Shown here: positions 37,016 to 48,058 of the stretch, in pieces
Layout: every line of letters starts with the position of its first letter
How positions within the stretch are numbered: position 1 is the stretch's first letter
Assembly: GCA_022605955.1 (NCBI GenBank)
Contig: JAKCOZ010000003.1
Coordinates: forward strand, 43,736,761 to 43,800,760
Source of the DNA: Rallus limicola
Lineage: Eukaryota; Chordata; Aves; Gruiformes; Rallidae
Length of the DNA: 64,000 nucleotides
Reading direction: 5' to 3'
The notes under the pieces: generated by a model
Databases searched by the model: none
What the model saw: only the letters and a program-made list of their open reading frames with translations
What the model was told of the DNA's origin: nothing
Position numbers and translations under genes: made by a program

Positions 37016-38470
37016 AATCACAGAATTTTAGGTGTTGGAAGGGACCTCCAGAGATCATCGAATCCAACTCCCCTGTCAAAGCAGGCTTCCTAGGACAGGT
37101 CCCACAGATAGGCATCCAGATGGGTCTGGAATATCTCCAGAGAAGGAGACTCCACACCCCCCTGGGCAGCCTGTCCCAGGGCTCTGTCACCCTCACTGTG
37201 TAAAAGTTCTTCCACATATTGATGTGGAACTTCCTACACTCTGACTTGCAGCCATTGCCCCTTGTCCTGTCCCCACAGATCACTGAAAAGAGGTTGGCCA
37301 TTTCCCTCCATCTCCCACACTCTTGAGATATTTATAAACATTAATCAGATCCCCTCTTAGTCTTCTTCTCTCCAGGGTGAACAGTCCCCAGCTCACTCAG
37401 CCTTTCCTCATAGGGGAGATGTTACAGGCCCTTAATCATCCCTGTAGCCCTTCTCTGAACTCTCTCCAGGAGATCCCTCTTGGTTTTATACCAGGGAGCC
37501 CAGAACTGGACACAATACTCCAGGTGGGGCCTGACCAGGGCAGAGTAGAGGGGAAGGACCATCTCCTGTGACATGCTGGCCACGCTCCTTTTAAAGCACC
37601 CAGGGATTCCACTGGCCTTAGTGGCCACCAGAGCACACTGCTGGCTCATGGCCAACCTGTCACCCACCAGGACCCCCAGGTCCTTCTCCACAGATCTCCA
37701 GCAGCTCATCCCCCAGCCTGTACTAATACATGCAGTTACCCTGAACTTTAGGAGAGCAAACTTTGATCTCTCCTGGGAGCTCAACCTTGAAGTGTGGGCC
37801 ACCTGCTGGGGCCCCCATATTTATTGGCTGCCACAGTGATGGCAATTGTAACATCACATGGCCAAATATGGCAGGTTTGGGCATGGCGGCACTGTGGCCT
37901 GAAGGATGTCCAACTGTGAGTGGAGGAGCAGAGTTTTGGGGGCAGGGGCTTGTACTGATACAAGCGGTTATTCCTCCCCAGCTGCAAGACTCTACACTTG
38001 CTTTTGTTGAACTTCATTAGGTTTCTCCCTGCCCAGCTCTCCAGCCTGTCCAGGTCTCTCTGGATGGCAGCGCAGTGTTCCTGCGTGTCAGCCACTCCTC
38101 CCAGCTCTGTATCATCAGTGTATTTGCTGATAGGGTGGACACTATTCCCTCATCAAGGTCATCAATGAAGATGTTAAACAAGACTGGACCCAGCCCAGCC
38201 CCTGGGGAACACTGTTACAGATGTCCAGCTGGACTCTGCTCCACTGATCACCACCCTCTGAGCTCGGTCCCACCTCACTGTCCTATCCCATACTTTCTCA
38301 GCTTTGCTATCAGGATGTCATGGGAGACAGTATCAAAAGCCTTGCTGCAGTCAATGTAGATGACATCCACTGCTCTCCCTCCATCTACCCAGCCAGTGAT
38401 GACATCGTAGAAGGCTACAAGATTGTTTGAGCACTATTTACCCTTGGTGAATCCATGCTGACTACTCCTC
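37016..38470 (-). mobile_element. Large CR1 LINE copy, minus strand, with insertion
   Basis: The longest CR1 here, about 1.45 kb, runs from the inverted 3' end (AATCACAGAATTTTAGG) to ORF2 sequence reading QHGFTKGK. On the minus strand the C-terminal part of ORF2 is open for over 100 codons and includes [15 protein letters not shown] and [10 protein letters not shown]. Further upstream the catalytic motif reads YTDDTELGG, so both aspartates survive, and NLMKFNKSKCRVLQL follows. The frame is broken by a 212-bp insertion (37739-37950) and other changes, so it is a pseudogene copy. It is 5'-truncated relative to a full CR1. Confidence 0.95.
37719..37970. repeat. 212-bp insertion in CR1 flanked by 20-bp direct repeats
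   Basis: TGTACTAATACATGCAGTTA (37719-37738) and TGTACTGATACAAGCGGTTA (37951-37970) match at 17 of 20 positions. CR1 normally has this sequence once, so the 212 bases between them are an insertion with a target duplication, or a duplication with filler. Long 20-bp duplications are unlike ERV insertions (4-6 bp). Just inside the left repeat the plus strand reads [16 protein letters not shown]. This resembles, from memory, an upstream part of CR1-type ORF2, in the opposite orientation to the host element. The rest is unidentified. Confidence 0.65.
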
Positions 38471-39326
38471 AATACCAAATAATTTGACAAATTCTCCTTT
38501 TGTATTTTAATGCCTGCTGGAGTTGCATGCTTTGTTCTCCATTGGAGAATTTGTATAACTAAGCAGCAAAAACATGTCTCAGATCTTACATCTGAATCTG
38601 AAACATGACTTCTGGCTAGTGCAGGTATTGTAAGAGACCACAGGTTATATGCATGTGAAGAGCATTGAAGTAAGTTGGGAGTAAGGAGGCCCACTACTAT
38701 TCTGTGAGAACAGTTTTGACTACTCTTATGGTCAAGCTTTTAATTTTCCATTGTGGGGAAATAAGCGACTCACAGATTTTGCAAGTATTACTGCTACAAA
38801 TATACAACTGTGAAAACATTTCTGGGAAGTGATTTAAAAAACCCCAGCAAGCTGTGAATGTGCTGAAAATGTGTTTTCCTTAGACTCTGGAGATACATTC
38901 TTGGGAGGTCTTCTTTGCCCTGGCTATTTAGTTAGCTGTGGTATTTCAGGCTAGATTTAGGAACACAGTGGGTGTCAGTATGGTAAGTCAGTACATAGAA
39001 CACAGGACTGCATGCCTTGAGAACCCAGAGGCTCCATGGATATCTCTTCAGAGCCTTGTCTTTCCTTACACGCATCTCTGCTATCCAGCTCATCCCCTCT
39101 TAGCAGGGCTGGAGCTATCTTACTATTCTTTACAACAGCTAGCATCATCAGCATCATCATTGATTTAACGGGCCTCTAGGTCCTACAGGAATATATCTAA
39201 TTGTACGGGCAGTTGTTTTCCCATCTGCTCTAGAAATGGCCTTATTTGTTTTTATCAGGATCGGGCTGTAAATAGCATGAAGACCAATTGTTTTTCAGAT
39301 GTTCCACAGAAACAGGTTGTCGCAGT
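38471..39326. other. Spacer between CR1 and LTR, no feature recognised
   Basis: AT-rich single-copy DNA with a short ATC/AGC repeat near 39.14 kb. No exon or repeat family was seen. Confidence 0.5.
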
Positions 39327-40502
39327 TGTGCATAGTTGGGTGCTGAGAGAGAGAGGGCCAGGGGCTGCAGAAAATGGCTTCTGGAATCTTCTGCCAGCCT
39401 GCTGATAGCGCCTCTGAGAGTCACATATAGGAGACAAAGACTCAGAAGTAGCTGCATTTTGCCACGAGAGAACTGAGTTCCCGTTGTTGGCCCGTTAAGG
39501 GCACTGTGATATATTTGCATAATAAATGTAAGCAGTTGACAGATACAAAAGGCCGGGAAGGCTGGGGGAGGCGCCCCAAGTGCCCGAGAGAGAGATGCCC
39601 CTGAAGTCCGTGGAGTAGCCAGAGGAAAGGACCCATGGAGGAGGCAGAGACCCGACCTGCCGGGTGGAGAGGCTCCATGCTGGATGGAGCCGGTGGAGAC
39701 ATAGAGAAGATGCCGTGACTTAGGTTGGGATGAGCCCCTGCCAGCACAAGCGACCTACAAAGATGAGCCAAACAGGTTTGCTGGGGGAGGCCTATAGCCC
39801 TGTGGAGGACTGGGGCTGAGAGACACTGTGATTGATTGCTGCCTGCCAGAGCAGAGATGAAGCCTGGTGGGAAGAGATTTGCCTTGGAGAAAGTTCGTGG
39901 AGGACTGGCTCTTGTGGGTGAGATCCTACGGTGCAGCAGGGGGAGGCTGTGTGGAATGGATGCCCCCATCCCGGTCAAGAAGGAAACCACCTTGCAAGGG
40001 ACTGACCGAAGCCCCCATCTCCTACTCCCTGCCCCCCCCCATCCTGTGCTGCGAGCAGGAGAGGGGAAGAAGGGAGCAAAATCATGGCTAAAGGGAAGTC
40101 TGCTTTAGAATGGAGGGGTGGGGGGAAGGTGTTACCGAGACCCCCATTTTCCCCAGTCCCTGCCCCTCCTGGGCTGCGACCGGGAGGGAAGAAGGGAGCA
40201 AACTTCTGACTAAAGCCTGCTAAGGAGGGAGTGGGGGGGAAAAAGTGTTTGCCTGGTTGCATTTGTTTTAAGATTGTTGGTTGCACTCCTGACTGGTTCT
40301 TTTTCACTGTTTCTCTTTAGTGTAGTGTAATCAATTAGATAACTTTCTCTTCGGCACTCTGTGTTGAGTCTGTTTTGCCCACGTCATTAACGAGTTTGTC
40401 TCCTGAGCCGCCCAAGATATTTTCTCCCCTGTCCAACTAAGGGGAGAAAATAGACTGACTTTGGTGGGCGTCTGGCCTTTAGCCAGGACTCAACTGCCAC
40501 AC
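39327..40502 (+). mobile_element. ERVL-like LTR, plus strand, about 1.18 kb
   Basis: The right end reads TTTGGTGGGCGTCTGG...CTGCCACA. The left part includes GATAGCGCCTCTGAGAG before a CACATATAG TATA-like sequence. Both match a long avian LTR type I know from memory, and the same family recurs at 47.1-48.1 kb. The middle has GGAGG/GCAG-rich degenerate units. The left boundary (TGTGCATAG at 39327) is approximate and no clear target duplication was found (GCAGT against CAGGT). No internal viral sequence or primer-binding site follows, so it is a solo LTR. The 182-codon antisense open frame inside is not a gene. Confidence 0.75.
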
Positions 40503-42516
40503 AGGTGCCATTAAAATAGACCACATTTATTAAAGGCCTCTCTGTATTACTAATAATCCATAAAAGGGAGAGTGATTCTCCGTCTCTTCCTGGCGGTGTA
40601 CAAATACATGTTATAAAACATAATAAATGGAATGCTTAGGAGGACAGGCTTTTTTTTTTTTTAAATAATTTATCATTCAGTGTTTTAGCCACACAAGAAC
40701 CATTAATTTTAGTGGAAATCAAAGCACTGAATTGCTATGTGATGCTTCAAAAATTTGTGCAAAAACATGTTGTACCTGGAAAATGGAATTCAGAATTTAC
40801 TGGCATGCCAATGGTCAACTGATGAAACTCAGCTAGGTAGAGTCCGTGCTGAAGAGAAGCATACAGATATGTATTTACACTCATGATTTGTACCTTAAGT
40901 GTTACACAAAGTCCTCCAGCATAATGCTTTGTAGGGGGGTGGGGGTGAAAGCTGTAGTGGAAATCAGGCAGAGTCATACTGCTATAATTTTGAACCAATG
41001 TAAAATTACCCCCTCTGTTGTCTCACCAAGCAATTCTAAGTCACATTTTTCAGCCATCAACAAACTAAAGATCTTCTCCTTGTACCTAGGAAGTTTATTT
41101 TGAAGTTCTGTGCAAAGGGAGACTGACTCTACATGGCTTTTTCTTGCCACACAGTTGAGGTCACCAGCAGGGAAGTCCAGGCAGCATGTGGTTAAGTTTG
41201 ATAAGCATCTATGCTTATGCAATGCTGTGCTCCAAGTCCTACATGAAAAACAGTAAATACACCTTATGGGTAAATATAAGGATTTATGAATAGTACAAAA
41301 TAAATCTTAATAGTCTAATCAAGGAATTTTTATCAGTCCAGAGCCAATTATTGCAAAAAGAGAAATAAAAAAAATAAGGGAAGAATTTTGCTATAAAGAG
41401 AAACATCTCAGTAATACAGTTTAATGAGTTAAATACAGTTTTTAGTTTCTGTCCTTTTTCCTGATGCCACACTCACTCACTGCTGCTCCTCTGGATCCTA
41501 GTGTTGATGGTTTCTGCTTAGTTTGAGGATAGAGTAAATAGTCATCACCCAAATTCCCATGCCAGGAAGCATATGATGTTGATTTCTCCTTCCTATACTC
41601 CTTCCTTTTTCACACCTTGCTCTTTCTTCACCAGTCTGCAGCTCCGTACTACACCAGAGTTTACTATACATTATTTGTTTTACGCACTTCCAATACTTGT
41701 GCTTTTTTCACTTTGGTGCTCTGACTTTGTCCAGCTCTAGCTGTGCCTTTCTGTAGCTGGTCGCTGGTGAGCTGGGACCTTCAGAACTAGCCCACACCCT
41801 AGTTCACACAGTTCTGTGCCCACACCCCTCCCCACTGCATTGGCTGCACTCCCTTCTCAAGGGCACTGCTCTCACACCACATCCATAATTCCTCTACACT
41901 ACATCATTCTGTTAAAGTTACATCTTCCTTTCTGCAGAACAACTATTTGTAACTGGTACCAATACTGAAACTGCAGCTGTACAATACAATAATAAGCAAA
42001 ACTGAAAAAAAAAACCCGACAAAGACATAGCCACATGGTCCCTAGAAAGTTGCTGTTCAGAGCTAAATAAAATAAAACCAAAACTCCAGTCAGGTCATGA
42101 AAATTTCCAGCAAAGCAAACTTGACAAATTCCAGACATGTCACTAGCAGTGGCACTACTGCATTACAAGGCTATCAGGCTACAAAATCTGCCTCAGCTGT
42201 GTGGTGAGGCTCACTCACAAGACCACTCTATCCATTCAGAATATATTAGGAGAAGCATTCCCAGACACCTGTGGAAAATAAAAGCCAGTTTTCAGCATGG
42301 CAAAGTTATTTGCTAGCACTGGTCATATTTTGAAGAAGGTTCATGTGAAAGAAAGAGTTTGAAGACATTCTGACCCTAACCCCAAAGCAAACAAGACACT
42401 TGCAGTGAGTCTCAAGCCCCGAACTCAGGTTGTCTCCCAAAGTACCGTCTTTCAGACACATATTAGACTAAGACCCAGACCCCTGAAACCATGTAGAATT
42501 CTGCAGACAGATCACA
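40503..42516. other. Single-copy stretch, no feature recognised
   Basis: It was checked for retroviral internal sequence because it follows an LTR. There is no primer-binding site just after 40502 and no gag- or pol-like frame. Confidence 0.55.
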
Positions 42517-42733
42517 CATTCACAGAATCACTAGGTTGGAAAAGACCTTTGAGATTGAATCCAACCATATCCATCCCCTACGAAACTCTATCCCTGAGCA
42601 CCTTATCTTTCGGTCTTTTAAATACATCCAGGGTTGATGACTCAACTCCCTCCCTGGGCAGCCTTTTCCAGTGCCTGATAAACTTTTTGGTGAAGAACAT
42701 TTTCCTGATGTCTTAATCTCCTACAATTAAATC
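42517..42733 (-). mobile_element. CR1 3' fragment, minus strand
   Basis: It opens with ATTCACAGAATCACTAGGTT and GGAAAAGACC, then GACTCAACTCCCTCCCTGGG, ending near CATTTTCCTGATGTC. This is the 3' untranslated region and ORF2 end of a CR1, diverged and 5'-truncated. Confidence 0.9.
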
Positions 42734-43775
42734 TGTCGAAAACTCTTCACAGGGATGAGTCTGTCTCTAGAGGGTTGTTTTGGTAAAACCTGTAAGTTTA
42801 ACGATTTCTAGAGATGCCATTTTAAAAGTTGAGTTAATTTTAGTTCGATTACTTGATAAGGAAGAGAAAACCTGGGTCCCCTCTACCCACAAAGGCCTTA
42901 AGCAAGGTGTGACCAGCTCTGAACAAACTGTTCTGGGTGCGAATGTGCCACAGAAAGTAGTGTTTCGTACAGGTGGGTACTGCTGGGTTATCCAGGCCCC
43001 CACATGGGGGCTGAAATGAGCAAAGAACTTTCTCAGTGTGTCTTCAACTGCCTTGAAGTCCATAAGCTAACCCATCCTAACTCCATTTATAACAGCACAA
43101 TCAGACACTGGTGATCAGTCTCCTGCCTATGAACAGACTGGGACAAACCTGCCTTCTTGGTCCTCCACAATGTATGTGGTGGGTTGCTTCTGATTCTCTG
43201 CCACATGAAGACTGGTATGAGTCTCATGTTGCCAGGATGCTGGGTTACCTTGCTTTGTTACATTAGTGTGAGTGATTACAATATTTTTCTATCTATAAAT
43301 CATCCCCTGGGAATGTTTGTTCATCCAGCAACTGTCCCCTTGTTTCCCCTTTCCATTAAAGATACACAAAATCACTCTCTGAAGGCACACATCTGCACTG
43401 CATCGCTCAGCTCTCTAGTCCCTTTCTTGTCCCGGTTCCCCAACATCTCCATTACAGCTAATTTATGTAATCCTCTGGGATTTTGATTTGTTGGGGGCTT
43501 TTGTTTGGGTTTTTGTTTGTGTATGTGTTTGTATATGTTTTGGGGCTTGGGGGCTTTTTTACTCCTGAGATAGCAAACTATCCTATTATACAGGACCTAA
43601 GTGTAATTTTGGAGGGCAATCACTCTAAAGGCAGCCTTGATAAGCCAGCATCAGGTCTGCCTTATATAACCCCTTAGTAATATCTCAGAAGGTTTGCACC
43701 CTCAGAACACCTTTGTATGTCCTCATGCTACAGCCTAAGCTATGCAACATACTATTTCGGTTTCATGCTAAAACT

Positions 43776-43812
43776 ATTATGCTGGAAAAAAACCCCATTA
43801 TGCTGGAAAAAA
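43776..43812. repeat. 21-bp tandem duplication
   Basis: ATTATGCTGGAAAAAA is repeated with a period of 21, separated by ACCCC. Confidence 0.85.
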
Positions 43813-43984
43813 TGCTGGCCACCATAGAAACTAGTCTGTACCTTATGGCCAGACGGGATCACTACCCCATGTGCTCACACAGTGCAGATGTGACCACCAT
43901 GGTCTAGAGACTCCTGGCACATCTCTGCATCACTAGAGGTGAAGGCCAGGAGCTGGATGCAGTTAGCCAGGGTATACAGCCACG

Positions 43985-44018
43985 AACTCTTCCCATTATT
44001 AAACTCTTCCCATTATTA
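43985..44018. repeat. 17-bp perfect tandem duplication
   Basis: AACTCTTCCCATTATTA occurs twice in direct succession without mismatch, implying a recent slippage event. Confidence 0.95.
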
Positions 44019-44885
44019 ACTGACTTGACACTTCATCAAGCTTATCTCAGTACTGAACTTGAGCAGTGACCTCAAATGCTTTTGTAGTAAAGGCAGTGGA
44101 AGACTAAGTGATGGATGCATTGTGCTGCAGCATCTGATTGAGAAGGAACTGAAAGTCTCAGAGCACTTCAGATGTGTCCTGGATAAGACAGTATCAGGTC
44201 TCACCACAGTGTTATGCACTGAAGGAGAAAAGGAACTTGGTCTTCAGTTTCCCACTGGGGCCTGTTTCCTCCAGCAAAGTGAAAGTGATAAGTTTCAAAG
44301 GGCAACTCTTGTTAGTAACTTTTCTCTTAGTGTGGTATTTCCATTCTTAGTAAGGTGGTAAATACTAAGAAGCAGACCACAGCTGTTACTGCTGTCAAGG
44401 TTTTTATGTATCTATTTTACCAGTTGTGTTAGCATTTAGCTCAGTGTAGAGTGACCTATCTGGTCAGAAGATGGTTTATTCCAGTGACAAACGTACCAGT
44501 AAAATGCACCTGGTGATCTGCCACTGTGCAGTAATTTTCAGATCAGAACTGTGAAGGTCTACAAGTGTGTTAACAGAAGAACATAAGCATGGTTGCACTG
44601 GCCAGAGCAGAGCTCTGTCTCTGTTACTTCCCTGGCATAGCCTCTCAGTCTCCAATGACCTCAAATTCAGGAATGGGAGGGTCTCTTTAAGTTAAAAATC
44701 TTTTTTTTAAAGATTTTAAAGGTAATGCACAAAACCCAGAAGATTCTCACTGGTGTCATGCCGAGGTCTGTGTTACTGAGAGCATACACTGCAGTAATAA
44801 TCCCTACCAATCCACTTCAGCTCCTACAGGAGGACCTAGCCATCTTCTGTAGGGATTTCTGGATTTACAGCTGTAGCATTAAGGA

Positions 44886-44909
44886 GAATGTTTACATGAA
44901 TGTTTACAT
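44886..44909. repeat. 12-bp perfect tandem duplication
   Basis: GAATGTTTACAT occurs twice in direct succession. Confidence 0.9.
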
Positions 44910-45124
44910 GAAGGTGAAAGAGTGCGTCAGATTTGAACTGAAGTCCTGGGCTGTATAAAGGTTCTTTATCAGCTCTCTGACAACTTACTTGCAAAGTGAG
45001 AGGGATGCCTTATGTATGGCTGCCTTCCAGGACTCTGGCTTGTGCCTTGGTCTGCAGTAAGGGCTGTGAAGTACATTTGAGAGAAAGTGATAGTCTTGGG
45101 TGCGAGACCCTGTTCTGAGTCTCA

Positions 45125-45425
45125 GGGGGACAGGGTGAGGCGTTACAGGCACAAACTGCAACTCAAGGAACTCTAGTATGATTGTTAGGAAAGACTTTAT
45201 ACTGGAAAGACTTCTGGTGGCCAGCCACTGGAACGGAGGCCAAGAGAAACCTGTTGGGGACAGAGCCCTGGCACAGGCTGCCCAGGGGTGTTATGGAGTC
45301 TCCATCTCTGAGATATTCAAGACCCATCTGGATGCTTATCTGTGCAGCCTGCTTTGGCAGGGGGTTGGACTCAATGATCTCTGGAGGTCCCTTCCAATCC
45401 CTTTGATTCTGTGATTCTGTGATCT
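45125..45425 (+). mobile_element. CR1 3' fragment, plus strand
   Basis: About 300 bp runs through the CAGGCTGCCCAGGGG and GGTTGGACTCAATGATCT words of CR1. It ends in two ATTCTGTG octamers, a complete 3' end. The left part retains ORF2 C-terminal coding sequence with stops. It is 5'-truncated. Confidence 0.92.
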
Positions 45426-47075
45426 CCGTTCTTCACAGCTCAACTGTAAAACCCTGAGCCGCCTGATGTAATTGATTTGTTTAGAGTGGGCAGTAAGACC
45501 AGTGACTTCCTGAGCTTCCTTTCAGCCGCAGTTGCCCTAGGAGTCACGATTGTTCCAAGTCTGTTGAGACTTCAGTGACAACATACAGTTCCCTGGGAAA
45601 CGAAGAACACATCATTCTCTCTAGATCAAACCAATTTGCATCAAAACATGAATACAGAAAATATAAGGGTAATCTCTCTGTGATTTATTTTTACTTTTTT
45701 GAAGGATTTTTAGCAAAGTAGTGATTATCAATGCCAGCAGACATACACTATTGCTACGTGCATTTCCACAAGTGTTTTTGGTTTCTGAGATTTTCTGTGA
45801 TATTTGGTTCATAGGCTGTAAAGCCATCAGAAGAGTTGGAAATTCCTGCAGAAGGAAGAGTGAATACTGTGATTGCCAACCAAATGAATCCTGTTTTCCC
45901 TTTGATAACAACATAAAATCTAGATCTCCTACAGTGTTTTTAATCAATATATCTCAAAGCATTTTATAAAAGAGACTGCAGACATTACCTTCATTTTATA
46001 AAAAAGAGGCTTGGATATGGGAGTGTTCAAGGTCACACTCATAAGCACTGGCAGAGGTAGAACTGAGCCTCTCCTAAATCAGGGAGAATAAACAGTGACC
46101 TTTTTATTGACAGTCACACCAAAACCTAGTCATTATGCTTTAACCCAAATGAAAAGACATGTTGGTAAGTTATCAAAGTAGTGCTGAAGTGCTAAGTACA
46201 AGTTAAAACATTTCCTGTTGATTTTTATTTCAAGTCAAAACATTTCCTTGAACTGAACTGAGATTTTGAGATTTGTTCTCTATCTTCTGCTTGGTGATTT
46301 TAATTATTTTTGCTGCTGTTCAGTGTCACTTGGCTGCACGTACCCCCAGCACAGTGCAAGTGCTAAAAGGAAAGACTGAGCAGCTTCACTTTCCTTCAAA
46401 GTAAACAATGCTGTATATTAAAATGACCTGATAAACAGAGTGTTATTTTATTTTGCTTGGAGTAGTTACTGAGCTACAAAAAGAAATTGGTCCAGGTCTT
46501 CCACCTGTTCAGCTTCTCTAGAAAGGGCAGAGCAAGACTGGTTCCAAAAGAGCACAATGCATTCAGAGATATTGTCTGAAAATATATAATGAAAACTGCA
46601 CTGCTACAAGATGATGTGAGATGTCAACAACAATCTGACTCTAACATATATGAAATTCTAGGTACAACTACAAATATGAGATAAATCAGACCAGATATTC
46701 ACTGATTAGGTATGTTGTCGCAGGCAGTACAAAAGACAACGGTTTGGGGAAAAAAAAAACCAGTCCAAGAATGGGAATACAATATAGAAACATTTACCTG
46801 TCCTTGGGCTATGCAAATGTTGGAAGAACAGATTAGTCCAATCTCCTGTACACAAGACTCTTGTTTAATTCAGGATGTGGCTGATACCATTCACACTAAA
46901 TTTACATAATGCCAGAAAAAAAGGCCAGGCAAATCCAGCTGCCATGCCTTCTCTCTCTTGCTTGTACATAAGGCAGTATATTATATGAGATGACTGTCCA
47001 AATTTTTAAAATCTTTACAGAGCTTTAGGTGTCTGATTCTTCTTTTATTGTTATCATAATTTTTAAGCAAGTTTG
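45426..47075. other. Single-copy stretch, no feature recognised
   Basis: AT-rich, with no repeat or exon recognised. A faint CR1-like word near 46.83 kb was not accepted. Confidence 0.5.
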
Positions 47076-48058
47076 TGTGGCAAAGGTCTTGGTAGCCAGA
47101 GGGCTCCAGGGGTGGAAGAAGCTGCTAGAAGCTTCCCCTAGGTCTCACAAGAACCAATGTCTGGTGGCTTTAAGACAGACTCACTGCTGGCCAAAGCCAA
47201 GACCATCAGCGACAGTGGTAGCACCTCTGGAATAACATAGTTAAGAAGGGAAAAACCCAACAACCTAGCAACAGCTTGTTGCCACCAGTGAAGGCAGTGA
47301 GAAATCGTGAGAAACTCTGGAGACATCAAGGAGGGGAAGGGGCAGAGATTCCCCTGCAGCCTGTGGAGAAGACCATGGTGAAGCAAATTTTCTCCCTGAA
47401 GCCCATGGAGGATGATGGGGATTAGAGATTCCACCTGCAGCCCATGGAGGACCCCATGCTGGAGCAGGTTTATTGGCAGGGTTTATGATTCAGTGGGGGA
47501 TCCATAGGATAGATGTCTGATCCCCCCATGGAAGGGATCCATGCTGGAGCAGTTTGTGAAGAACTTCAGCTCCTGGAAAGGAGTCACGTCAGAGAAGTTG
47601 GCGCAGGACTGTCTCCCAAGGGACAGACCCCATGCTGAAGCAGGGGAAGAGTGTGAAGGTCCTCCCCCTAAGGAGGAAGGAGTGACAGAGACAACATGTG
47701 ATGAGCTGACCACAACCCTCATTCTCTGTCCCCGAGTTCTGTGGGGGTGGAGGTAGAGAAATTGTGAGTCTAGCTAAGCCCAGGAAGAAGGGTTGGGGTG
47801 GGTTGTGTGGGTGTGTGCAGGTGGTTTAAGGTTTAGTGTTATTTCTCATTACTCTGTTCTGCTTTGATAATAAATCAGATTATTTTTTTCCTAACTAGAG
47901 TCTGTTTTGCCTCTGATGGTATTTGGTGAATGATCTCTCATCTCCACCCATGAGCCTTTCGCTCTATCTTCTCTCCTCTGTCTAGTTGAGGGGTGGGAGG
48001 AGAATGATAGAGCGGCTTTGGTGGGTGTCTGATGTCCAGCTGTGGTCAACTCACCACA
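47076..48058 (+). mobile_element. ERVL-like LTR, plus strand, about 0.98 kb
   Basis: It starts TGTGGCAAAGGTCTTGGTAG and ends AGCGGCTTTGGTGGGTGTCT...CTCACCACA, the same family as 39327-40502 but closer to the form I recall. A GGTAGCACCTCTGGAATAAC block lies before the expected transcription start, and AATAAATCAG at about 47867 may be the polyadenylation signal. The middle carries degenerate 30-50 bp units built on CCATGGAGGA and CATGCTGGAGCAG. The flanks GTTTG and GTAAG could be a decayed 5-bp target duplication. No viral genes adjoin it, so it is a solo LTR. Confidence 0.85.

Larger units (their letters stand above)
42734..45119. other. Single-copy stretch with short tandem duplications
   Basis: It holds three small tandem duplications (43776-43812, 43985-44018, 44886-44909), listed separately, and a T/G-rich low-complexity stretch near 43.48-43.56 kb. 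A 100-codon plus-strand open frame (44059-44361) has no recognisable domain. Confidence 0.5.

Noticed and set aside
39442..39990. 182-codon minus-strand open frame
   Set aside because: It lies antisense within an ERVL-like LTR and reads through its degenerate repeat units. No protein signature was seen.
44576..44660. AGAACATAAG...GGTTGCACTGGCCAGAGCAGA, resembling the end of an older reptile-type CR1
   Set aside because: Only a few words match from memory. It is too diverged to call without an alignment.
46826..46862. GTTGGAAGAACAGATTAGTCCAATCTCCTG, CR1-like wording
   Set aside because: Isolated short similarity without the terminal octamer or downstream CR1 sequence.
40503..47075. Interior of a full-length ERV between the two LTRs
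   Set aside because: No primer-binding site after the first LTR, no gag- or pol-like frames, and CR1 copies occupy parts of it.
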